A stretch of 64,000 nt of DNA from Phlebopus portentosus (GCA_037892935.1 JAYXKI010000012.1:1178001-1242000), one strand, 5' to 3'. Shown: positions 32,461 through 44,407, numbered from the stretch's first letter. A program made the numbers and translations. The notes: generated by a model from the letters alone, not told the origin.

Positions 32461-33635
32461 CGAGAGATTAACCTTTTTCTGTCTCTGAATGACGTCAATG
32501 GGTATAGTAGGATGGTAAGAATTTAGTCTAGCAATAGTCCATCAGCGCTTTATTTCTTGTGTGTCCTTTGAGCCCTTGCCAGTGTCTGATGTCAACTGGC
32601 GGCCCTTCAAAAATCCTCCTCCTTGGAATCCTCCTCGAGGGTATATGAAGCCTCTTCCTTATGCCTTGGTAACTTCGTTCTCTTGTCCAGTAGTTCTTCT
32701 ATCTCCAAATTGCTGCTAATCCCAACTTCCTGGCATTTTAGGAAGTGGCCAGTCTTGCCAGATCGTCTCTTTTGCACCCATCTCTTGTAGTTGGTTCAGT
32801 GTCTACAGCTTCTCTGTTGTTCTCACCCTACATTGTTGCAGTCTCGTGCAAAGTGACCTGTTTTGCCGCATGCCCAGCATACCCCAGAATTTTCACCTCG
32901 GGAACCCCTAGTAAAGCGCCTAGACATGTCGATGTCCATAGGCTCACCCAGAAACTCAGCTGGACAACAAGCTTCTGGGGGCACTGGCATGTATGATACC
33001 GCTTGCCCATCTTTAAACATCGGGGTGTATTTTCTGTTACTGCCTATTACCTTGGCAGCTATCAGACTGGCCTCCAGATTGCTAGCGTTCTCTTGCCATT
33101 GGGTCAGGTCCCAACTAGGGTGGTCTGTATTCATAAGCAGGGCCTTTAGAATAGCCTGATTGAGTCCTCTCTTGTACTTGTAAATCAGCGCTTGATGATT
33201 ATAATGACTTGGTAGTCTCATCCTGATGTTATTGAAGGCCCTGTTATACTGCTTCACCTGCACCTGTTCCTGATAAATCGTCCTAATATTTCACTTGGCT
33301 TCTTCTTGAAGTCCAAAAATGCCATTATGGTTAAGCGCTAATTTGTTCCATAGGTCGTCTTCGTTATCCCATCCACCTTTCTTGTCGATAACAAGCTCAT
33401 TGTTTGCATCTCGCTTGTAGGTGGAGACTAGTTGATTCCTATTCATGGCCCATTTGCCATTAACCCAAGTCTGAGCTTGTCCTCGCAGACATTCCAAAAT
33501 GATCTTGACCCTCTTTTGTCGGTCGCTCAGATGTTTTTCATTCAACCGGCTGATCATTTGGTTCTGAAAGTTCTCAAGCGACTCATAAGGGTTTCCCTTG
33601 AACAAGAGATACTTCATGATGTCTTTGTTTGACAT
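32461..33635 (-). pseudogene. Gypsy-1 Gag with CCHC zinc knuckle
   Basis: Minus strand from Met at 33635: capsid-like region (33291-33635), one stop (between 33263 and 33291), then a second open part 32823-33263 ending in CWACGKTGHFARDC, a CX2CX4HX4C knuckle. After 32823 the frame breaks up into a Gly/Arg-rich piece towards the protease. Gag would form particles and bind RNA if intact. Confidence 0.85.
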
Positions 33636-33659
33636 GTTGACCTAGACAAATTCAACCAA

Positions 33660-35990
33660 CATTTTTATGAGTATCACTGAAATTTAGCACATTATAATAA
33701 TACATGGTTTAGTAGCTAAGTTATCCAGCAAGTACCACCTCCGCTTTCCAACTAGCCACCTTACCCTTCCTGCCCAGTCAGTTCTTGGGCACCTTCCTTC
33801 CTCTTGGCAAGCTCCCGGCTCTAAACCAAGGCCTATCTCCTTTATTCCTGAGCTTCAAGTCTCTCTTCACCGCTTTCATGTTTCTCACTTTCCTCTTCCA
33901 TCTCCCAGTCATCATTTGCATTGACATACTCATTGTTCTCGCTGGTTGGCTCTTCTACATCATGACCTCGCACCCATACTACCCTCATCATGTTCGCTAC
34001 CCCCTGCATTGGCTGTCTCACTACCACATTGAGAAACTCTGGCCGAGCAGGGCAGCTGCTAGGATGCAAGATAGGACCATAAATATTGTCAGAGTCAGGG
34101 GAATACTCACTTGCCACCTGGAGCCTTTCTTCTCTCTCCTTAAGCTCACGAGTGCTTGGAGTAGGTGATCTTGGCAGCGAGTCTTGGTGTGGGTACTGGA
34201 TATCATTCCTTTTGATATAGTGGCCATTCCATCCCAGCTATTGAATTGCTCCTTCAATGAGCTCTCCCTGTTCGTTCTACATGAGCTCCCGGATCCCTGT
34301 CCCATAGCCAGTTGGTTGTGTATTATCCACCTTCCATGCTTCCCCAGCATCTGGAGGTAGTCCCCATCCATCGTTGAATGGCCAAGAGCATGGTGACTCA
34401 GGTATTACCTCTCTCAGCAACTCTTCCACTTGCTGATCCAGGCTTCCGGGTTGTGTGTCTGTGGAGATGTAGTCCGGGAGATCTTCTTCAACTTTGATGC
34501 TTCCTTCAACTTCCTGTTCCTCTTGGGTGAGCACAGCAGACACTACCAGCCCCTCTCGTACAACTACCTCTGCAGTATAGCCTCTAGCCACTCCTGCTGC
34601 TTGTTGTCACATTTGTGATGACGGTTGTCCTGTATGAGTTACCGTTCCTCATAGTTCCCTGCTCTGGCGAATGATCTCAACTACTTGATCCACAAAACAT
34701 TCCCTTGAGGTGCCTACCAGGTTCGTCTGGGAAATCAGGCCAGGCATCTGGTCATTGTTAGAGTCCAAGCTCACATTTGCAAAGTGGTTAGCTAGACGTA
34801 GGCCTCTACCTTGTAGCAGGGAATCAGGGCTTAACCTTGCCCCTTCTCGTCTCACTCACTGCGTAAGGTAGGATTGGCGAAGCCTAAGAGTTTGCTGCAT
34901 CTGACGAATACCTTCTGTGATTGAGTACTGGGCCGCAAGTTCTTCTTTCGTATTACTGATTCGAGCTTGAATAGTTTCTACCTATTCAACTAGATAGCCA
35001 ACTTGAGTGTGCAGCTGCAGAAAGTCTACACCGCACAGTCAAATAATCTCTTGCTGGGAGTTGACCACCTGTTGAGTGAGGGCTGATTGACTGCCCTAGA
35101 TGGCTACTGTTACTGCTCCCAGAATTTGAGCCTGCAGTAAACCGAATGCGAAGTTGAGTCACATGTCCCGTAGTTCACCTTCTTGCCTAGCATTAGTATT
35201 GACTGCCTCAGTGACTTGATCTCCAATGTGACCTAGAACATGCGACAAGAAGTCCCCAAGCATCTCTCCTTCTACTGTGAGGTTCTCTGAATACTGAGAG
35301 CCTATGTTGTAGAGTCAAGCGACAGTAGCGGTGAGAGTTCGGAGGGACCGATCAACGCTTGTAAGTCTGAGATCAAGATTGATGACAGCGTGTTGGAGGG
35401 CAGAGATAGCTTTGTCAGCATGCCCGTTAGCACCAACTATTCTGTCCAGGCATCTGTGTAGACTGTTGAGTCATTCTCAGATTCTACACATTCTCCAAGT
35501 CTGAGTTGAGAAACTGCCAGTTGTTGAGTTTGGAGTAAAGATCTCCAACCGGCACGATGGAATGGGGAATTTTCTTCGCTGTCTTGCTGTTCCACCCACG
35601 TCCATACTGTTCCAAAGCCTCAAAGAAGGCTGACTCAACCTCGGAGTTGTTGAGCAGCAAAGAATACCAAAGAAGAAAACCAGATAATGCAGAGTGTAAA
35701 CCAGAGACTAGTCCAACCAGCTTGCCACAGTTCCATTGGTGACATAGCTATTTTGCAGTAGAGTAGTTGCCTAAGTATACTTGTAGGAGGACTTGGTGGA
35801 GGAAATGTACATGTTCAAGTAGGGTGTACTCAAATGCTTTATATTCTTGACACAGAGTGAGTAGTTCTTCTTCAATAGGCATCAGACCTCTAAGTGCCTC
35901 CCAATTGAAGCTATGTCCATTCAGCAGGTTGTTCGCATGTACAAGCAAGAACTTCCTTCCAACTCTTTCGTGTCTTTCGGCAGTGATTTA
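33660..35990 (-). pseudogene. Degenerate minus-strand reading frames upstream of gypsy-1 gag
   Basis: Pieces at 33842-34117, 34277-34591, 34649-34855 and 35748-35948 read like one decayed protein (acidic and Gln/Glu-rich, with long helical stretches) broken by stops of C-to-T type. This may be a Gag N-terminal extension or a separate upstream ORF of gypsy-1. I could not find the 5' LTR of gypsy-1 beyond it. Confidence 0.4.
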
Positions 35991-36230
35991 AGCTCCAGGG
36001 CAGATAGTATAACTGACCAGTAGGGTTCTAAGATAGGGGTGTCTGAGTGCTTCTTACCTCAATAGAAGTTTATCATGCAAAACGCTGAGTTCACTTCTTC
36101 TTTGAATATATGGAGCGCTCTAATAAAACTCCGATGGAGTATGTAACTGACGAGTCGCATCTATACTCTTAGTCCGAATTGTCAGCGTAGTCTATTAAAT
36201 CATTAGAGACTGACAAACTCCTATAATGGT
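35991..36230. other. No gene recognised
   Basis: AT-rich stretch between gypsy-1 remnants and the next reading frame. I see no LTR end, tRNA or coding signal. Confidence 0.4.
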
Positions 36231-36754
36231 CTATGCACCAGCTGCAAGCAACGGATTATCAAAGTCCCAAGGATCACCAGTACCGACTCTGTTGGTATCT
36301 GACTCTTGACCCGGATCGTCATTAGCCATTCGGGCAATATCAAGTTGTGATGGTTCTTCATCATAGGGCTCTTCATATTGATATGTCAGGTCCTTGTCAG
36401 CAGCTCTCTGGCCCCTTGCTTTTGTCGTGGTGGGCTCCACTTCCATGTTTTTCTGTTATAAAGTATGAGTGCAATACCGGAAGACAAGACTATCAGTACT
36501 ACCATCTCTTCAACACCATTCTTATTAACAGCAGGCTGCTCTGCCTTCCTTGGCTGGCCTCGTTTCCATAGTCCTTCAGCAATGACATCTGCATTTTGAG
36601 AGTTCGAATGAGAGCCATTTGCTCACTGGGGCTCCAGGGCCATTGCTGCTTTTTTGGGAGAGAAGTTTCTTGTGATGGCAGATGCCTGCTTCATCTCGGC
36701 AGTCTTACGAGCTGCAGTCTTGCAAGCTGCGAGTTTTCTAGGGGTGGGACTCAT
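36231..36754 (-). CDS. Unrecognised candidate gene (two or more exons)
   Basis: Minus strand. A Met at 36754 starts a Lys/Ala-rich stretch (MSPTPRKLAACKTAARK). A second open stretch (36231-36446) is acidic and ends DPWDFDNPLLAAGA. Between them lie plausible fungal splice signals (GTGAGC near 36629, ACAG near 36452), but I could not find one exon chain that keeps the frame. It lies between gypsy-1 and the transposase and could belong to either or be a small host gene. No homology recognised. Confidence 0.25.
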
Positions 36755-36890
36755 GATGGTAAGAGATAAAAAAAAAGTGATGTGGCAATGAAGGTAGCTG
36801 CTTATAAACGTGTTCCCAGCTTGCTTACTAGCCCTCTGGAGATCGATGATCCAAAGTCTGCAAACATACACTATCTTCAGATTCAACAGC

Positions 36891-37841
36891 CTATACAAGC
36901 ACATCATAGCGACAGTGGCGAAAGAAGGAATAACTATCTAAAGAATTAATGGAATACACCTGTCTGCAGAGTTGCTCAACAACTGAAGCATCATCCTGAG
37001 GACCGGGACCCTGCTGTTTTAACCTGGACTTGATTATGGAGAATGCAAGTTCAATAGGATCGTAGTCTGGTGAGTAAGGAGGAAGAAATTCAAGCCTGAC
37101 ACACCTAAGCAAAGGGGTCAGTACATGCTGCAACTTGCATTGCTAGTGAGACAGACCGAGATTCGATGAGCTCCCAAATCTCGGGAGCCTTGTGTATTGG
37201 GCAGTTGTCCATTACAATGACTGATTGATTACCGAGGAAGGGATGCATTTTGTCCAACAGGCTGGTGATGAATTCCGTAAACAATTTGGTATTGAATGCA
37301 CCCTGTACGATAGTGCAGTTGATTGTCCCATCGAAGCTGATAGCTGGCAAGATGGAGAAGCTAACGGAGTGAATCAGAAGCTTGTGATGTGCCACAAGAG
37401 GCAGAATCACCATTTCCCCCTATTGAAAAACTGCTTGCAACATGCATGGCGACCCTCAAGAGCCCAAGCAGTGTTGCGAAGAAAAGCCCACCGATCACAA
37501 GCACTCTCATCGACAAATACCAGCTGTTCCACTATGTACTGAGAGGCAATACATGCAATGTACTGTGCACGCAGAGTTTCATTCCACTCAAGAGCCCTTT
37601 TCGATAACTAGACCACGACGATTTGAGTTCGCGTAGACTGCGTAGGGAAGCAAAGCGACAGAGACAGCCACCTTCTTAAGTGTGAAACCGGTGCACAGCA
37701 AGGACCTGCATATAGTCGCATCTGAAGTCTCCTTCTCTCATCTTTCCTGGAGCAGTAGCCTCAACTCATTGATATAACGGTCATTGAGATTGCTTAGTGA
37801 CCCGAAAAGGAACTACGTGGTGTGAACCAACAGCTACCAGG
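36891..37841 (-). pseudogene. IS630/Tc1-mariner-type DDE transposase, intron-containing, 5' end cut off
   Basis: Minus strand, four exons: 37841-37660, 37607-37411, 37360-37157, 37104-36891, with introns of 52, 50 and 52 nt (GT...AG; TACTGAC branch point in the last). Catalytic residues: first Asp in VFVDESACD (exon 2), second Asp in VIVMDNCPIHK (exon 3), Glu in PPYSPDYDPIE (exon 4), with about 34 residues between the last two once the intron is removed. Such enzymes cut and paste elements flanked by TA. A TGA at 37738-37740 breaks exon 1, and a gypsy-2 LTR cuts the N-terminal (helix-turn-helix) part at 37841. Some of the missing part may lie beyond 44408. About 265 residues remain. Confidence 0.85.
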
Positions 37842-38246
37842 TGTAAGGACTCGAACATTTTCCTTTTCTTTTCTGATGTCATCATTTATTTTAATATTCT
37901 TTTCTTTTCTTTTCTTTTCTTTTTCTTATGCGCTTATTCATCCTTTTGCCGGAACATTCCATAATGTTCTATCACGCTCACTAATCATCCCATTCCTTGT
38001 CATGTGACTTCCCATTAGGGTAGACCTTTCCCGCGCCCAAAGTCTATATAAGTAGATAGTTTGACTCTTTCGTTCCTTGTCTTTCTATTCTACTTACCTT
38101 CACTGCGACCTAGCGTTCGACGGTCTGGACTTAAGCCTTGTCTTAGCTGTCTTGACCTGAGCGACGTGTTTGGGATTATCTCATTCACGCTTGTTTGTTG
38201 TTGTGTTGGCCTGCCTCGACTCAGTCCTTGAGCCGTCCGCCTAACA
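37842..38246 (+). repeat. 5' LTR of gypsy-2
   Basis: TGTAAGGACTCG to CGCCTAACA. It contains a TATA box (TATATAAG from 38045) and, 34 nt further, the string GTCTTTCTATT (38079-38089) that is complementary to the PBS. Confidence 0.93.
38045..38052 (+). promoter_or_regulatory. TATA box of gypsy-2 LTR
   Basis: TATATAAG; the predicted start of transcription about 30-35 nt downstream falls at or near 38079, the first base of the self-complementary string. Confidence 0.65.
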
Positions 38247-38247
38247 T

Positions 38248-38258
38248 AATAGAAAGAC
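38248..38258 (+). other. Self-priming PBS of gypsy-2
   Basis: AATAGAAAGAC, one base after the LTR, is the exact reverse complement of GTCTTTCTATT at 38079-38089. It does not resemble any tRNA end. In the Tf1/sushi group the first 11 nt of the transcript fold back onto such a site to prime reverse transcription. Confidence 0.75.
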
Positions 38259-38662
38259 CTACCTCTGGCTCACGCCCGATTCCGTTGTCGTCGAGCGCTC
38301 GCCTGTGACGTGTCCCCTGAAGTATATCTTCGAAGGACGACATCGAACGAAACCCGGTTCCTACTGTGCAGACAACAAACCCCTATCTTGCCCGTCGAAG
38401 TCCGATTGACTCCGACGTGACCCGATAGTACCCGAAGCATCAACCAATCACATCACCGTGGCGCTCCGAATCACCCTTCTCTGGAACTCCCATCAAACCT
38501 TCTCATGGGTAACACATAGAGTCCAGTCATCGACAAGTATCTCCTTCATTATCTACCTCGGAGCCTTTCGTTTAGTCGTCAATTTCAAAGACGAGCCGGT
38601 TATCCGAAGTCGGTCCCGCCCGAACAGCATCCCGATCCCCGTTCCACCCCCAGCCTATCAAG
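38259..38662 (+). other. 5' leader of gypsy-2
   Basis: About 400 bp of CpG-rich sequence between PBS and the first gag codons. The gag start codon is not obvious; see the gag entry. Confidence 0.6.
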
Positions 38663-40123
38663 GTGGAGCTAACTGACGAGCAACGAGCGGCCCTCCCTGC
38701 AAACTCTAGGTGGAGCGCCTCGCGGGGACATTATATCGTCAAAGCAGGAAATCAAGTCTTCGGCGCCTGGTGGGACGAGACTGCCAAGAGGTGGTACTCC
38801 CAGAGGGAAGGAAGGTCCATTCACTGGAGAGTGAAACAAGAAGACGACGTAGACGAGCCCTCACCTCCTACTCCGACGCAACCAACGGCCCCCTTACCAG
38901 AACCATCGGGTTCGACCACTCAAGCGTTGGCCCCCACTGTTGAGCCTTCTCCGGCATTTGGAAAGTTCCGAGAACCAGCGCCGCTTATACCGAGTGAAGA
39001 AGAAGAAGAAGAAGAAGAAGAAGAAGAACACGAGATGTCGTTATCGAAGGAAGCGATGACTGATCTCGCAACGGCGGTCGCACTAGCGCTCCAAGCAGCA
39101 GGCGAAGGTGCGAATCAAGGATCAAAGGTGTCGAAGAAGGTCCACGTCGCCAAACCAAGAGACTTCGATGGTGAACACGATTATGTGGACTTCAAGCGAG
39201 AGCTGCGCCTCTACATCTACGCATCTGAGTCAGAGTTCAGGACGAACAAGAGCAAGATTATGTTCGCCCTGTCGTACATGAAGAGTGGTGCTGCGGCTCG
39301 CTGGGCAGAGAGTTACACCAGTGGAGCAGTCGATGCAGACGGCAACCTGAAGTTCACGGACGCCTGGGACGCCTTCTTAAAGAAGCTGGACACTTCATTC
39401 GATGACCCTGCCAGATCCCAAAAGGCCTTCAAACGACTAGATGCAATGTACCAAGGAGACCTCAACGCCGACGAGTTTTTCAACAAGTTTGACATTTGTC
39501 GAGTGGATGCTGGCCTAGCAACAGAGGCACACGACGAATGGTTGATGAGTCGCCTGAAGAGGGCGCTAAACCCGAAGGTTGTGGAAGGGGTCATGAGATT
39601 GCCCAATGAACCGACGTCGTATGAAGAGTTCAAGAAAGCCGCCGTCAAGGTCGACAGGGTCGAGCGCCAAATCAGGGACCTGATGGCTGAACGTCGGAGA
39701 AAGACAATTAGTTCGACAGCGATGAAACCAGCTCCGACACCACCAATGAGACGTTTTATGCCGCCTCAACAAGCAGCCTGTCCTCTCGTACCCCCCGCTC
39801 AAGATCGTCGTGATGCTACAGGAGTAACGTATGGAGGCTTAGGACAACCCATGGAGGTGATGATGAACCAGGCGCGTCGTACACGTGCTTGTTACAAGTG
39901 TGGTCAGGTGGGCCATTACATCAGAGACTGCCCGCGAGGTCGTGAAGCAATACGTGCCATCATCGCAGCCTTCGTCCCAGCAGACAGAAAGGCGCTCTTC
40001 GAGGAACTCAGCCAAGCAAAGGAATCCTCCTTTGAAGAGGATGACGACGACGATGTACGAGCGGTACCTGCTGAGCTGGAAGAACTCATAGAAGGCGAGG
40101 GTTTTCCAGAAGACCAGGCGTAG
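38663..40123 (+). CDS. Gypsy-2 Gag (about 486 codons, intact frame)
   Basis: Open from a GTG at 38663 to the TAG at 40121-40123. The first in-frame ATG is much later (about 39034), and the N-terminal residues before it look coding (a Trp-rich start, [12 protein letters not shown]), so the true start is uncertain; a non-AUG start or a leader splice is possible. Features: a Pro/Ser-rich part, a Glu run (11 residues, about 38997-39029), a retrotransposon Gag capsid fold (AARWAESY, then [20 protein letters not shown]), a CCHC knuckle [14 protein letters not shown] near 39888-39930, and an acidic C-terminus. Gag packages the RNA. The frame ends just after a -1 slippery heptamer. Confidence 0.88.
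   Translation: MELTDEQRAALPANSRWSASRGHYIVKAGNQVFGAWWDETAKRWYSQREGRSIHWRVKQEDDVDEPSPPTPTQPTAPLPEPSGSTTQALAPTVEPSPAFGKFREPAPLIPSEEEEEEEEEEEHEMSLSKEAMTDLATAVALALQAAGEGANQGSKVSKKVHVAKPRDFDGEHDYVDFKRELRLYIYASESEFRTNKSKIMFALSYMKSGAAARWAESYTSGAVDADGNLKFTDAWDAFLKKLDTSFDDPARSQKAFKRLDAMYQGDLNADEFFNKFDICRVDAGLATEAHDEWLMSRLKRALNPKVVEGVMRLPNEPTSYEEFKKAAVKVDRVERQIRDLMAERRRKTISSTAMKPAPTPPMRRFMPPQQAACPLVPPAQDRRDATGVTYGGLGQPMEVMMNQARRTRACYKCGQVGHYIRDCPRGREAIRAIIAAFVPADRKALFEELSQAKESSFEEDDDDDVRAVPAELEELIEGEGFPEDQA
40099..40105 (+). promoter_or_regulatory. Predicted -1 ribosomal frameshift site (gag-pol of gypsy-2)
   Basis: GGGTTTT in the phase G GGT TTT (X XXY YYZ) of the gag frame, 15 nt before the gag stop. 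Slipping by -1 enters the pol frame, which is open from here through the gag stop. No stable downstream structure was tested. Confidence 0.6.
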
Positions 40124-43100
40124 ACGTCGGAACGACTGGTCGGTCTCCTAAAGGACTCTTTTCGTTGGACTCGTTAAAATATAATCGTCCTGTTGTACAA
40201 TATCAAGATGCGAATACCAGTGACGGTTTTATCCTTCGAAAGATCCTTACCGACGTACTGCCAGATGAATCTGAAGATGACAACGATGACTTCGAAGTCT
40301 ATGAAGATTTATTTGTCAGAAGAACAGAGGCGCAAGCAGGCGAATTGAGCGAGGAAGAGCGGAATCAAACCGCTATAAAAAATGAGGTTGTGGCGGAAGC
40401 ACCTTACCGCGAGAACGTTGTTGCTCAGGCGAACGTCACTGAAGCGGTGTGGGATGTAGTAGGCAGACGCGCGGCTGAGGTATGGCGCGAGGGCATTGTG
40501 GATGCAGATCAGTTCGTGCGACGGGTGGGAGGAAAGGAGTTAGACGCCTTTGTCAGCATCGTACACCCAAAAGTAGCAGGTGATGACGAAGTAGACTTGT
40601 CGAACCCCCTACTCGAAGAGGAAAACTTCATTGATGCTCATGCACTGATCGACTCAGGGTGCACGGGCTCATGCATCGACGAAGGTTTTGTCAAACGGTA
40701 TAGTTTCCCCACCCAAAGGTACATTCGGCCTAGACCAGTCTTCAATGCTGACGGAACAAGCAACGAGGCTGGATTGATCAAGGAATACGTAGTCGTACGA
40801 ATGTTCTTTGGGAAACACGAGGAAGAGATTCGACTGGCAGTGACATCCTTAGCGTCAAGCAACATCTTCCTCGGACATGACTGGTTGACGAAGCATAATC
40901 CTGAGATTGATTGGAGGTTAGGAACAGTTAAGTTCACCCGTTGCCCTGATGAATGTGAGTCGCCACTGTCGAGCGAGGAGATAGATGAAGAGTTTGTGAG
41001 GAATGTGCGGATGAAGGAAGCGGCAAAATGGCCACCTTACCTAGAGGAATACGCCGACGTCTTTAGTGAGGAATCGTTTGAACGCTTACCAAACCACCGA
41101 ACGTGGGACCACGCTATTGACCTGAAACCAGATTTCAAACCCAGCGACTGCAAGGTTTACCCGTTATCGCCAAAAGAACAAGAAGCGATGAGGGAGTTCA
41201 TTGAGGAAAACCTAGCGTCAGGACGTATCCGACAGTCGAAGTCTCCAATGGCGTCACCATTCTTTTTTATCAAGAAAGAGGATGGGAGCTTACGAGCAAT
41301 CCAAGACTATCGAAAGCTCAATGAAGGAACAGTCAAGAACAAATACCCGTTGCCACTGATAAATGAGCTCATCGACAAGGTTAAGGATGCAAGGTACATC
41401 ACAAAGCTCGACGTTCGTTGGGGATACTACAACATCCGGATTCGCGAGGGAGACGAGTGGAAGGCAGCTTTCCGGACGAATCTAGGCTTATTCGAACCCA
41501 CAGTTATGTTCTTCGGCTTGTGTAATGCGCCAGCGACGTTCCAAGGCTTTATGAATGACATCTTTCGGGAGCTAATTCATGAGGGTATCGTCATCATTTA
41601 CCTCGATGACATTCTTATCTTCTCGAATGATCTAGAAGAACACCGCAGACGCACCAAATGAGTCTTTGAGATCCTTCGCCAAAACGGACTTTTCCTAAAG
41701 CCGCAGAAGTGCGAGTTCGAAGTTGATACAGTCAAGTACCTCGGGCACATTATTGGCAATGGCGAAGTTCGAATGGATCCCAAGAAGACGGCGGCAGTAC
41801 AGGACTGGCCAGTTCCAAGGAACGTCCACGAACTGCAACAATTCCTGGGATTAGGAAATTGGTTGCGACGTTTTGTTAAGGACTACAGTTCGGTCGTCAA
41901 ACCCTTGACTACCCTAACGGGTAAGGTGGAATGGAGATGGGGCGAAGATGAGCAAGCAGCGTTTGAGGAATTGAAGCGTCGTTTGAGTAGTCCTCCCGTG
42001 TTAGCGATACCCAACAACGAGGACCCTTTCCGTGTAGAAGCGGATGCGTCGGACTTTGCGACTAGTGGAGTCCTTCTCCAGAAACAAGACGGTAAATGGA
42101 AGGTGATCGCTTATCGGTCGTCAACATTCCTAGAGGCAGAGCGAAACTATGAGATTTACGACAAGGAAATGCTCGCCATCGTTCAAGCCCTAAAGGAATG
42201 GCGACAATATCTCCAGGGAGCTAGCCAACCTTTTGAGGTATGGACAGACCATGCAAATCTAACGTACTTCCGATCGCCGCAGAAGTTAAATCGTCGACAA
42301 GCTCGTTGGCGACTCGATTTAGCTGAGTTCGATTTCACGCTAGTCCATAAACCCGGAAAGACGTTGGGAAAAGCTGATCTGTTGTCACGCCGGGCGGATT
42401 ATGACAAGGGCGAGCGCGATAATGAGAACGTGACTTTCATCAAGAAGGAATGGCTGGTTAGAGGAATGGTTCAGACGTCAAGAGAAGTACTCGTTGAAAA
42501 GGTCGTGGAAGCGCAGAGACAAGAGGACGAGGGAGTGAGGCCGAAGGACGTCGAGAAGAGAGGGGACATGTGGAGAAAGGGCCGCCGACTATATGTACCA
42601 GCGAGCATCAGAGAGGACGTCATGAAGGAACACCATGACTCGACCCTGGCAGGACATCCAGGAGCAACAAAGACGATCCAGCTGATAGCACGCAAGTACT
42701 GGTGGCTGAGGATGAGTGCAGATGTGCGAGTGTACGTGCGGGGGTGTGATCGTTGTCAACGGACGAAGGCTCTAAGGACAACGAGAACAAAGGTTTTGCA
42801 CCCTAATGAGGTGCCGGAGGCGCCATGGCAGATTATCACGGTCGACCTAATCGGAGAGTTGCCAGAATCGAATGGGTTCAATGCGGTTTGCGTAGTGGTC
42901 GATCGCTTTAGCAAACAAATCCATGCAATTCCAACAACGACAAAGTTAACAGCGGAAGGCATGGCTAGGATCTACAGAGACCACGTCTTCCGATTACACG
43001 GACTACCACGGAAGATCATTCATGACCGAGGGGTGCAATTCGACGCAAAGATGATGAAGGAGTTGTACAAGCTCCTCCACATTGAAGGCAACCCATCGAC

Positions 43101-43989
43101 AGCATATCACCCACAAACTGACGGACAGACAGAGCGGGTTAATCAGGAACTAGAACAATACCTGCGGCTATACGTCAACCATCGGCAGTCGGACTGGGCG
43201 GACTGGCTGGCTCTCGCAGAATTCGCATACAACAATCGTGAACATTCAGCGACGAAGCTATCTCCCTTCTTCGTCAATACGGGAATGCACCCCTTAGACT
43301 TCACGGGGATTGGAACGGCATCATCGAACCTGTCAGCAGAAGAATTTGCCAAACACGTCAAGGAGGTGCACGAACTCGCTCAAGGTAACCTAACCCAAGC
43401 AAATGAAGACATGAAGCGTTTTTACGACCGCCATGTTGGGAAGTCCATTACCTATGAGGCAGGGCAGAAAGTCTTCTTAGATGGACGAAATATCAAGACG
43501 ATCCGACCGACGAAGAAGATGGATGATAAATGGTTCGGTCCCTTCGAGGTAGTGGAAAAGGTTGGCGCAAGCGCATACAGACTCAAACTACCGAAGACCT
43601 AGAAGAAGGTCCATCCAGTTTTCAATGAGATCTTGCTCAAACCAGCCGTCCAACCGTCCTTTGAATCGCAGAAGAAACCACCTCCACCACCGCCAGTGAT
43701 CATTGATGAGCAGGAAGAGTACGAGGTTGAAGAAATACTTGACTCGCGTCTGCATCGAGGCAAGCTCCAATTCCTGGTCAAGTGGGTTGGATATGAGGAA
43801 GCGACTTGGCAGCCAGAATCCGACGTCAAGGATAATGCGCAGGAGTCAATTCAAGAATTCTACCGCAAACATCCTGGAGCTCCAAGGAAGTTAACAATAC
43901 CTCGACAAAGCCTGCGAGCGCTGTACAAGTTCACGTCCTCAGAAGGCTTATGTGGTTGGTCGGGACGCCCAACCTTGAAGGGGGGGTGA
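40105..43989 (+). pseudogene. Gypsy-2 Pol (protease-RT-RNase H-integrase-chromodomain) with two nonsense codons
   Basis: One frame from the slip site to TGA 43987-43989, interrupted by TGA 41659-41661 (after the RT YLDD box) and TAG 43600-43602 (after the GPY/F region); both fit a Trp codon by context. Domains: protease ALIDSGCTG (about 40645), RT ([33 protein letters not shown] at about 41600), RNase H (VEADASDFA, WTDHANLTYF), integrase zinc finger (HHDSTLAGH ... CDRCQRTK), D-D-E core (VDLIGEL, VVVDRFSK, IHDRGVQF, AYHPQTDGQTERVNQE), WFGPFEVVEKVG, and a C-terminal chromodomain (YEVEEILDSR, FLVKWVGYEEATWQPE). The order is that of Ty3/gypsy chromoviruses. Only the two stops separate it from an open frame. 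Confidence 0.93.
43977..43989 (+). other. Polypurine tract of gypsy-2
   Basis: GAAGGGGGGGTGA directly before the 3' LTR; it overlaps the last codons of pol. Confidence 0.8.
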
Positions 43990-44407
43990 TGTAAGGACTC
44001 GAACATTTTCCTTTTCTTTTCTGATGTCATCATTTATTTTAATATTCTTTTCTTTTCTTTTCTTTTCTTTTTCTTATGCGCTTATTCATCCTTTTGCCGG
44101 AACATTCCATAATGTTCTATCACGCTCACTAATCATCCCATTCCTTGTCATGTGACTTCCCATTAGGGTAGACCTTTCCCGCACCCAAAGTCTATATAAG
44201 TAGATAGTTTGACTCTTTCGTTCCTTGTCTTTCTTTCTATTCTACCTTACCTACTTACCTTCACTGCGACCTAGCGTTCGACGGTCTGGACTTAAGCCTT
44301 GTCTTAGCTGTCTTGACCTGAGCGACGTGTTTGGGATTATCTCATTCACGCTTGTTTGTTGTTGTGTTGGCCTGCCTCGACTCAGTCCTTGAGCCGTCCG
44401 CCTAACA
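43990..44407 (+). repeat. 3' LTR of gypsy-2
   Basis: Same ends as the 5' LTR. The self-complementary string is changed here by an extra TTTC (GTCTTTCTTTCTATT). Confidence 0.93.

Larger units (their letters stand above)
37842..44407 (+). mobile_element. Gypsy-2: nearly complete chromodomain Ty3/gypsy element
   Basis: LTRs 37842-38246 (405 bp) and 43990-44407 (418 bp) differ mainly by a 13-bp length change in a pyrimidine-rich stretch and a few bases. Target duplication CCAGG at 37837-37841 and 44408-44412. PBS, gag, pol and PPT are all recognisable. Two Trp codons in pol have become stops, so it is recently inserted but disabled. Confidence 0.93.

Noticed and set aside
33660..36230. 5' LTR of gypsy-1
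   Set aside because: I searched for a TGTTAG...GTAACA copy of 15690-17293 and found none; the 5' end seems lost or too decayed.
41659..41661. Programmed stop readthrough in gypsy-2 pol
   Set aside because: The stop falls inside the RT domain, a second one occurs at 43600, and both are simple G-to-A changes of Trp codons.
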